Source: Actinomycetota bacterium
GTDB taxonomy: Bacteria > Actinomycetota > Actinomycetes > Nanopelagicales > Nanopelagicaceae
Assembly: GCA_947449535.1 (NCBI GenBank)
Contig: CANFRP010000003.1
Span: 1-64,000, forward strand
DNA: 64,000 bases
Direction of reading: 5' to 3'
The position numbers and the translations under genes were made by a program. Of this stretch, positions 58,717 through 64,000 are shown piece after piece. Below the pieces are notes generated by a model that was given only the letters and a program-made list of their open reading frames with translations, was not told the DNA's origin and searched no databases. Position 1 is the stretch's first letter. Each line of letters starts with the position of its first letter.

Positions 58717-58956
58717 ATGATCGATGAGGCGCTCGAACACCTCGTCAAAGGCATCGTCGATAATCCAGAAGATGTTGTGATCACGGAGAAGAACCATCGC
58801 CGTGGTACCACTCTTGAAGTACGGGTTAATCCAGATGACATCGGCAAAGTTATCGGCCGCAATGGTCGCACTGCACGTGCACTTCGCACAGTTGTAAGCG
58901 CGCTCGCTGGTCGCTCAATTCGCGTAGATCTCATCGAGGCCGACGAGGCTCGTTAA
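58717..58956 (+). CDS. khpA: KH-domain RNA-binding protein KhpA
   Basis: A 79-residue single KH domain protein. The RNA-binding GxxG loop is GRNG in GKVIGRNGRTARALRT. KhpA forms a dimer with KhpB in some Gram-positive bacteria and binds many RNAs. It lies 2 nt after rpsP and 2 nt before rimM, the standard place in Actinobacteria and Firmicutes. Confidence 0.93.
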   Translation: MIDEALEHLVKGIVDNPEDVVITEKNHRRGTTLEVRVNPDDIGKVIGRNGRTARALRTVVSALAGRSIRVDLIEADEAR

Positions 58957-58958
58957 TA

Positions 58959-59489
58959 ATGCTCTTGACCGTCGCTCGTATTGGGCGCGCTCACGGAGTA
59001 CTCGGTGAAGCGACTATTGAAGTTCGCACCGATATGCCAGAAGAAAGATTCTTTATCGGCTCTGTCCTTGCGACGGAGCCGGTTTCTTTTGGTCCGCTGA
59101 CGGTTACCTCGGTACGAAACCACAATGGAATTCTCTTGCTCGGCTTTCAGGGCTATGAAGATCGCAATGCGATTGAAAAACTGCGCGACGTGCTTCTCGT
59201 TGCTGATGTAAATATCGATGAAGAATTTGAGGATGAGGACGATTATCACGTCCAACAATTAATTGGCTGTTCCGTAGTCACAACTTCAGGTGAGGCAGTC
59301 GGCACCGTAAAGGATGTCGTCAACCTTCCCGGGCAAGATCTCTTGGCTGTGGATTACCAGGGCCGCGAAATTCTCATTCCTTTTGTGTTGGAAATAGTTC
59401 CTGAAGTACTTCTCAAAGAGAAGAAGATTATTATCGACCCGCCAGCAGGACTTTTATCTGAGAGTGAGGAGGAGAGCGATGGCCAATAA
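58959..59489 (+). CDS. rimM: 16S rRNA processing protein RimM
   Basis: A 176-residue ribosome maturation factor for the 30S head that binds S19. N-terminal RimM domain ([21 protein letters not shown]) and C-terminal PRC-barrel ([20 protein letters not shown], with [13 protein letters not shown]). An acidic tail ([10 protein letters not shown]) extends it. It overlaps trmD by 11 nt. Confidence 0.95.
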   Translation: MLLTVARIGRAHGVLGEATIEVRTDMPEERFFIGSVLATEPVSFGPLTVTSVRNHNGILLLGFQGYEDRNAIEKLRDVLLVADVNIDEEFEDEDDYHVQQLIGCSVVTTSGEAVGTVKDVVNLPGQDLLAVDYQGREILIPFVLEIVPEVLLKEKKIIIDPPAGLLSESEEESDGQ

Positions 59490-60195
59490 ATTCGATGTCA
59501 TCTCCATCTTCCCTGAGTACATGTCCCCACTTGCCTTATCTCTCATTGGGAAAGCGACCAAGGCCGGACTGGTTGATATTGCCGTCCATGATCTTCGCGA
59601 TCAAGCCACGGATGTTCACCACACTGTAGATGACACTCCTTATGGCGGCGGCGCGGGAATGGTGATGATGCCCGAGCCATGGGGCGCGGCAATTGATCAA
59701 GTCGTCTCCAACGCCCCGAATCGAACCCATGATTTAGTCATTCTCACTCCTGCTGGTGAGAAGTTCTCGCAAGCAATGGCGGAGGAGCTAACTACCTGCG
59801 AACATATTATTTTTGCTTGTGGGCGTTATGAGGGAATTGATATTCGCATAACTGATTACTACAAATCCCAACCAAATTTTCGAGTTCGGGAAATCTCCAT
59901 CGGCGATTATGTTCTCAATGGGGGAGAAGTTGCGACCCTGGCCATTATGGAAGCGATCATTCGTTTGATCCCTGGAGTTATTGGGAACCCGGCATCTTTA
60001 GATGAAGAGTCACATTCTCTGGAATCTGAAGCAGGCTTACTTGTGGAATATCCGAGCTATACAAAACCAGCTGAATGGCGTGGATTAGGCGTTCCCGAAG
60101 TCTTGCTTTCTGGTAACCATGCCGCAATTGCCAAGTGGCGTCGAGATGAAGCGATCAAACGCACGGAGAAACTGCGAGATCTAACTCGCGAGTAA
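59479..60195 (+). CDS. trmD: tRNA (guanine-N1)-methyltransferase
   Basis: A 238-residue SPOUT enzyme that makes m1G37 in tRNAs and prevents frameshifting. N-terminal [10 protein letters not shown], then [13 protein letters not shown], and the knot region [11 protein letters not shown] and [19 protein letters not shown] 59479 is inside rimM with GAGGAG ahead; an earlier GTG (59464) adds MRRRA and is less likely. In most bacteria rplS follows; here it does not. Confidence 0.96.
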   Translation: MANKFDVISIFPEYMSPLALSLIGKATKAGLVDIAVHDLRDQATDVHHTVDDTPYGGGAGMVMMPEPWGAAIDQVVSNAPNRTHDLVILTPAGEKFSQAMAEELTTCEHIIFACGRYEGIDIRITDYYKSQPNFRVREISIGDYVLNGGEVATLAIMEAIIRLIPGVIGNPASLDEESHSLESEAGLLVEYPSYTKPAEWRGLGVPEVLLSGNHAAIAKWRRDEAIKRTEKLRDLTRE

Positions 60196-60261
60196 CCCAC
60201 CCGCATGGGGTACCTTCCTCACCAGTACCACTTAGTGCTGGGATAGAAATAGGGAGTTCTC

Positions 60262-61251
60262 GTGGAGCCAATTGATCCAAAGATTCAATCTCGGCTCATC
60301 CGCGATCTTGAACCCGTTGTTGCAAAAGAGCTAAATCGCCACATCGCTACCACCAAAGATTGGTATCCCCACGAGTATGTCCCGTGGTCTGAAGGTCGCA
60401 CTTTTGCCGGTCCGCTTAATGGTGATGCGTGGGAGGCGAAAGATTCCAAACTAACTTCTGTTGCGCAAGATTCCTTAGTTCTCAATTTAATGACTGAAGA
60501 TAATTTGCCGAGCTATCACACGGAGATTGCAATCTCTATGGGCAGAGATGGCGCGTGGGGAAATTGGATTGGACGCTGGACCGCTGAAGAAGCTCGGCAC
60601 TCCATTGTTCTCCGCGATTATTTAATGGCCACTCGAGGAGTGGATCCCAACGAATTAGAAGATTTGCGTATGGAGCATATGCAGGTCGGATATCAGACTC
60701 CGTATGAGAACGATATGTTGCATACCGTTGCCTACGTTTCTTTCCAAGAACTGGCTACTCGAATTTCTCACCGCAATACAGGAAAGATTTCGAATGATCC
60801 CATTGCCGAGGCGATGCTAACTCGCGTCGCCCTCGATGAGAACCTGCATATGCTTTTCTACCGAAATCTTCTTGGCGCCGCTATTGAGCTCGAGCCCAAT
60901 GCTGCACTTCGTGCAATTACTGATGTAGTCACCAACTTCCAGATGCCCGGAGCGGGTATGCCAGGTTGGGGACGTAAGTCAGTGCAGATTGCGCTGGCCG
61001 GAATTTATGATCTGCAATTGCACCTGGAAGATGTCGTCAATCCAGTACTTCGTGCGTGGGATGTCTTTAATATCGAAGGCTTAGATGCCAACGGTGAAAA
61101 AGCTCGCCTGGAACTCGCCGCATTCTTAGCAAACGCTGAAGTAGAAGTGGCACGCTTTAACGAAAAGCGTGATTCATACTTTGATCGATTAGCTGCTCGC
61201 GGGCAAGATCCCATCAGACTTAAGACTCTGGCTGACCGAAAAGGCGAATAA
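60262..61251 (+). CDS. Acyl-ACP desaturase (diiron)
   Basis: A 329-residue soluble ferritin-like desaturase that introduces a double bond into acyl chains, the DesA type of Actinobacteria and plants. Diiron ligands are visible: E79 in LMTEDNLPSYH, the EExxH helix (WTAEEARHSIVLRDY, E110/H113), a helix with SFQELATRISHRN, and DENLHMLFYR near 205-213. GTG start with AGGGAG ahead. It stands where rplS usually follows trmD. It would give unsaturated lipids, complementing the fab operon at the other end of the window. Confidence 0.92.
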   Translation: MEPIDPKIQSRLIRDLEPVVAKELNRHIATTKDWYPHEYVPWSEGRTFAGPLNGDAWEAKDSKLTSVAQDSLVLNLMTEDNLPSYHTEIAISMGRDGAWGNWIGRWTAEEARHSIVLRDYLMATRGVDPNELEDLRMEHMQVGYQTPYENDMLHTVAYVSFQELATRISHRNTGKISNDPIAEAMLTRVALDENLHMLFYRNLLGAAIELEPNAALRAITDVVTNFQMPGAGMPGWGRKSVQIALAGIYDLQLHLEDVVNPVLRAWDVFNIEGLDANGEKARLELAAFLANAEVEVARFNEKRDSYFDRLAARGQDPIRLKTLADRKGE

Positions 61252-61377
61252 ATTCGCTAAGCGGGAATATTCTCGACACGCCGAATGTTGATTAGGCAGT
61301 TGGGGTAGTTATAAGACACTATCCGCCCTATAGCCACAGATTTTCTGTGGCAGAAGATATTTGTTGGAGGAGGTGCC

Positions 61378-61674
61378 ATGGCTACTGATTACGACACACC
61401 GCGAAAAACGGATGAAGAGTTACACGAAGAATCTCTTGAAGAGCTCAAAGCTCGCCGCGCAGATGCGCAATCAGGTTCTGTTGATATAGATGAAGAAGAT
61501 GCGGCCGAGAGCCTCGAACTCCCAGGCGCTGATTTATCTGGGGAAGAACTCACTGTCCGCGTTGTACCAAAGCAGCACGATGAATTTACTTGCTCTCGTT
61601 GCTTCCTGGTTCATCACAGCACTCAACTTGCAAAGGGCGAGGGCGCAAAGGCAGTCTGCAAAGATTGCGCATAG
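61378..61674 (+). CDS. DUF4193 family protein
   Basis: A 98-residue acidic protein of the actinobacterial DUF4193 family. The N-terminus MATDYDTPRKTDEE and a C-terminal four-cysteine zinc ribbon (CSRC near 72, CKDC at the end) match the family. A GGAGGAGG Shine-Dalgarno suggests strong translation. It belongs to the conserved DUF4193-DUF3093-dut-DUF3159 block. Function unknown. A terminator follows. Confidence 0.92.
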   Translation: MATDYDTPRKTDEELHEESLEELKARRADAQSGSVDIDEEDAAESLELPGADLSGEELTVRVVPKQHDEFTCSRCFLVHHSTQLAKGEGAKAVCKDCA

Positions 61675-61684
61675 TAATAATTAA

Positions 61685-62176
61685 TTAATGTTCTGAGGCG
61701 CTCTCCACAAAGAGCGCCTTTTTTAATTCCTCGGGGCGTTTGCTACTTATTAGCCAGTACGGAGTCGGATCTTTTGGGTCGCGCTGATTCATAGATATTC
61801 CCGTTGTCACCCAAAATCTAATGCTGATAAAAGCTGCGGGATCTCCATCGGCCCCTCGGATGCGTTTCATGGACTGTGGATCGAGCACGCGGAAGTTATG
61901 AATGTGGGCTCTCGGGATGGAAGCTTTTCCAACGATCAGCCAACCTTTGGTAACGGTAATTACCAGGGCTGAACTTCGCTCCAACACAACGAGTGCGAGG
62001 AGTTGGACAATTGAAATAGCAATAGTCAGAGTTGGGTCAGTTGCAGCCCATACCGCCAGACTGAGTGAGCCAGTCAGAAATATGCAGAATGCCCATAACC
62101 AGATTGGCCAGATCAATTTCTCTTGGTAGATCGGGGCGCCGTAATCAGTCCCACTCGTGCCACGCGCTCTACTCAT
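61685..62176 (-). CDS. DUF3093 family membrane protein
   Basis: A 163-residue protein of the actinobacterial DUF3093 family: YGAPIYQEKLIWPIWLW near the N-terminus, two transmembrane segments (about 22-42 and 46-64) and a cytoplasmic domain with LIVGKASIPRAHI and a PYWLISSKRPEEL ending. ATG 62176 was preferred to an in-frame ATG 22 codons upstream, which would run into the promoter region of the opposite gene. The last codons lie in the terminator hairpin of DUF4193. Function unknown. Confidence 0.88.
   Translation of the reverse strand: MSRARGTSGTDYGAPIYQEKLIWPIWLWAFCIFLTGSLSLAVWAATDPTLTIAISIVQLLALVVLERSSALVITVTKGWLIVGKASIPRAHIHNFRVLDPQSMKRIRGADGDPAAFISIRFWVTTGISMNQRDPKDPTPYWLISSKRPEELKKALFVESASEH
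61696..61724 (+). terminator. Intrinsic terminator of DUF4193 gene, inside the DUF3093 coding region
   Basis: AGGCGCTCT (61696-61704) pairs perfectly with AGAGCGCCT (61711-61719) around a 6-nt loop and is followed by TTTTTT. It lies 22 nt after the DUF4193 stop and, on the other strand, encodes the final residues of DUF3093 (about KKALFVESASE). Confidence 0.9.
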
Positions 62177-62222
62177 AAGTAGAACGGTACTTGAGATCCA
62201 TCCGAGAGTTATCCTTTGCACT

Positions 62223-62807
62223 GTGAGTCGCATCCCAAGCACCGTACCGCCGCAAGGCGCAGAAGTGCCTCCTCGTCACCCAATGGCTCCTGAATCTGGA
62301 ACGCAGATTCCATCTCACTTTGGACATTGTTTTGGTTGCGGAGAATTACATCCGACTGGACTTCATATCGTTGCGCATGTTGGTGAAGGCCAGAACATCA
62401 CCGCAGTATTTACAGTCACCGAAAATCATCAAGGCGCGCCTGGATTGGCGCACGGTGGATTACTCGCACTTGCCTTTGACGAAGCGCTCGGAAAATTGAT
62501 GTGGTTGATTCGCTCTCCTGGCGTCACTGCGCGACTGGAGACCGATTTCTTGCTGCCCGTTCCGATTGGTAGCACGCTCTATATCTCCGCGGAAATTACC
62601 GGACAAGTGAATCGCAAAGTTTTTTGTTCGGCCGTGGGTCGCTTAGATTCCATCGATGGACCAATTGCCGTCCGCGCATCTGCTCTTTACATCATTGTTC
62701 CGATGAAGCACTTCATGGAGAATGCACCGAAGGCATATATCGATCACGTGACAGCCCATCCCGAGCTACTCGCATTTGTCGATCCTGATTTCGAGATTAA
62801 TCCATAA
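62223..62807 (+). CDS. PaaI-like hotdog-fold thioesterase
   Basis: A 194-residue hotdog-fold protein of the acyl-CoA thioesterase (PaaI/4HBT) type. Visible: HFGHCFGCGELHPTGLHI (family entry segment), and the active-site region GAPGLAHGGLLALAFDEALG with the catalytic acid residue. GTG 62223 gives the typical short N-terminus MSRIPSTVPPQ; the frame opens 22 codons earlier, which would overlap the start of DUF3093. The 46-bp divergent gap must hold both promoters. Conserved beside dut in Actinobacteria. Coupled to dut by TAATG. Confidence 0.88.
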   Translation: MSRIPSTVPPQGAEVPPRHPMAPESGTQIPSHFGHCFGCGELHPTGLHIVAHVGEGQNITAVFTVTENHQGAPGLAHGGLLALAFDEALGKLMWLIRSPGVTARLETDFLLPVPIGSTLYISAEITGQVNRKVFCSAVGRLDSIDGPIAVRASALYIIVPMKHFMENAPKAYIDHVTAHPELLAFVDPDFEINP

Positions 62808-63259
62808 TGGCAGATCTTCAAGTACTCATTACCCGGCTGGATCCATCAGTTCCGATGCCGAGTTACGCCAAGCCTGGTGATGCTGGAGCGGATCTGGCTA
62901 CTCGGGTTGATATCACTCTTCAGCCAGGGGAGAGAGCGCTTGTGCCAACCGGAATTTCTATCGCGCTTCCAAATGGATATGCCGCTTTTGTTCATCCACG
63001 TTCCGGTTTAGCAATTAAACATGGAGTGTCGATGGTTAATACTCCAGGAACAGTCGATGCAGCATTTCGTGGAGAACTACAAGTAATTCTTATAAATCAT
63101 GATCGGACCGAGCCGATCTCCTTCAAGAAAGGCGATCGCGTTGCTCAGCTAGTCATTCAAAAGGTAGAGCGAGCAAACTTTGTCGAAGTGCGCTCACTTC
63201 CAGGAACGGAACGTGGAAGTGGTGGATTTGGTTCTTCTGGGTTGGGAGCAAAGCAATGA
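62807..63259 (+). CDS. dut: Deoxyuridine 5'-triphosphate nucleotidohydrolase
   Basis: A 150-residue trimeric dUTPase that keeps uracil out of DNA and supplies dUMP. All five motifs: PGDAGADLATR, HPRSGLAIKHGV, GTVDAAFRGELQ, KGDRVAQLVIQ and the C-terminal arm GTERGSGGFGSSG. Its start overlaps the thioesterase stop; its end overlaps DUF3159 by 4 nt. Confidence 0.97.
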   Translation: MADLQVLITRLDPSVPMPSYAKPGDAGADLATRVDITLQPGERALVPTGISIALPNGYAAFVHPRSGLAIKHGVSMVNTPGTVDAAFRGELQVILINHDRTEPISFKKGDRVAQLVIQKVERANFVEVRSLPGTERGSGGFGSSGLGAKQ

Positions 63260-63879
63260 GCTATGAAGGACATCACGATGATCGCGCAAAAATTATGGAT
63301 GCACTCGGCGGAAAGCGGGGGCTGATTGACTCCGGCCTTCCCTCCATCATCTTCTTAGTTGCATTTAACATCACCAACAATCTCAATAGATCTATCCTCG
63401 CAGCGATCATCACCTCCGCGCTCTTTACAATTTTGCGCTTGGCGCGCAGAGAGACTATTCAACATGCCATTTCGGGACTCATCGGAATAATTATTTGTGC
63501 ATGGATCGCTAGGCGTTCTGGTAAAGCCGCAGATTTCTATCTATTCGGGCTTTACAAAAATGCTGCATATGGAGCTGCTTACGCCCTGGCGAATATTGTT
63601 AAGTGGCCTCTCATCGGAATTATGTTGGGACCGATTTTGGGAGAAAATTTTGAATGGCGAAAGAACCCGGCGAGATTGGCGGCATACCGTCAAGCAGGAT
63701 GGATTTGGATGGGGCTATTTCTCATTCGGGTAGCAATCCAATATCCGCTCTGGAAGACAAATCATTTAAATTGGCTAGGAAGTGTAAATATCGTTCTCGG
63801 ATACCCACTCTTTATCTTCGCAGCGTGGATCACTTGGCTAATTTTAAAGCGCGTTCCGACCGTTAAAGCAGGCGATTAA
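63256..63879 (+). CDS. DUF3159 family membrane protein
   Basis: A 207-residue polytopic membrane protein with about five or six hydrophobic helices (for example LPSIIFLVAFNIT, AISGLIGIIICAWIA and INIVLGYPLFIFAAWITWLIL-like). DUF3159 is an actinobacterial family located between dut and trkA-type genes. Features in the family: N-terminal GGKRGLIDSGLPSIIF and the central AYALANIVKWPLIG. Function unknown. It converges on the trkA-type gene with a 4-nt overlap. Confidence 0.9.
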   Translation: MSYEGHHDDRAKIMDALGGKRGLIDSGLPSIIFLVAFNITNNLNRSILAAIITSALFTILRLARRETIQHAISGLIGIIICAWIARRSGKAADFYLFGLYKNAAYGAAYALANIVKWPLIGIMLGPILGENFEWRKNPARLAAYRQAGWIWMGLFLIRVAIQYPLWKTNHLNWLGSVNIVLGYPLFIFAAWITWLILKRVPTVKAGD

Positions 63880-64000
63880 TCAGTTACAAAGCATTTCTTT
63901 AGTTGCTCTTCAGCTACTGCAGTAGCAATAAAGAGGAGTTCATCTCCAGCTGAGAAAACATCGTGTGGTGCAGGAGTAATAACATGGCCATCGCGCACTA
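63876..64000 (-). CDS. trkA: TrkA-type potassium uptake regulatory protein, C-terminal end (partial)
   Basis: The minus strand carries the last 41 codons of a gene cut by the window edge. The end is HDVFSAGDELLFIATAVAEEQL, matching the C-terminal TrkA_C (RCK C) domain, which closes with GDELLFVA-type strands. In Actinobacteria two trkA genes usually follow DUF3159, so the context agrees. TrkA proteins regulate Trk potassium channels by nucleotide binding. Confidence 0.8.
   Translation of the reverse strand, partial: VRDGHVITPAPHDVFSAGDELLFIATAVAEEQLKKCFVTD

Overview
This window is a stretch of core chromosome from an actinobacterium with moderate GC (roughly 47-50% by eye) and very tight gene packing. 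No gap between genes reaches 300 bp, and stop/start overlaps such as TAATG, TAGTG and ATGA are common. The gene order matches blocks known from Streptomyces and Mycobacterium: DUF3145 beside fabD-fabH-acpP-fabF; nadD-rsfS-leuS-comEA-comEC-holA-rpsT-lepA-hemW-hrcA-dnaJ-rsmE-phoH-ybeY; gltX-tRNA-ndgR-leuCD-hup; gpsA-ddl-thiL-rpmB-recG-rsmD-coaD-sepIVA-rpmF-rnc-smc-ftsY-amt-glnK-glnD-ffh-rpsP-rimM-trmD; and DUF4193/DUF3093/dut/DUF3159/trkA. The HU protein with a lysine/alanine tail is also an actinobacterial trait. Moderate GC, compression and loss of some usual neighbours (fpg, rplS, era) suggest a streamlined lineage such as the freshwater acI group (Nanopelagicales). That placement is an inference.

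Layout. 1-1,110: end of an unidentified protein, a tRNA-Met, a secreted M23 peptidase and a cold-shock protein. 1,396-6,170: DUF3145 and SIMPL proteins converge on the type II fatty-acid synthesis operon. 6,220-8,331: glycogen debranching enzyme. 8,404-14,456: etfBA, cysteine desulfurase, mnmA and ligA. 14,467-16,313: a membrane microprotein, nadD, rsfS, a histidine phosphatase and tRNA-Ala. 16,336-23,513: an SDR oxidoreductase, leuS, comEA/comEC and holA. 23,621-32,222: rpsT, lepA, hemW, then the hrcA-dnaJ-rsmE-HIT-phoH-ybeY-corC run. 32,238-37,546: an FAH-family enzyme, gltX, tRNA-Gln and tRNA-Glu, an NdgR-type regulator divergent from leuCD. 37,742-42,581: HU, plsC, gpsA, ddl, a stand-alone AsnC-type domain, thiL and L28. 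42,704-51,650: recG, rsmD, coaD, sepIVA, DUF177, L32, rnc and smc. 51,665-60,195: ftsY, the amt-glnK-glnD nitrogen module, ffh, and the rpsP-khpA-rimM-trmD operon. 60,262-64,000: acyl-ACP desaturase, DUF4193, DUF3093, a PaaI-like thioesterase, dut, DUF3159 and the end of a TrkA-type protein.

I saw no mobile element, phage, CRISPR array or defence island, and no clear new multi-gene system. The more unusual signals are: an HrcA with its middle domain cleanly missing; nadD and rnc reading frames that have no ATG/GTG/TTG start ahead of their conserved cores (rnc seems to use CTG behind a Shine-Dalgarno site, nadD possibly ATT); a 39-residue membrane protein ahead of nadD; a terminator hairpin that also encodes the end of the opposing DUF3093 gene; a palindrome between ndgR and leuC; and several departures from the usual actinobacterial order (desaturase where rplS is expected, no fpg between rnc and smc, a CorC-like protein without its membrane domain).
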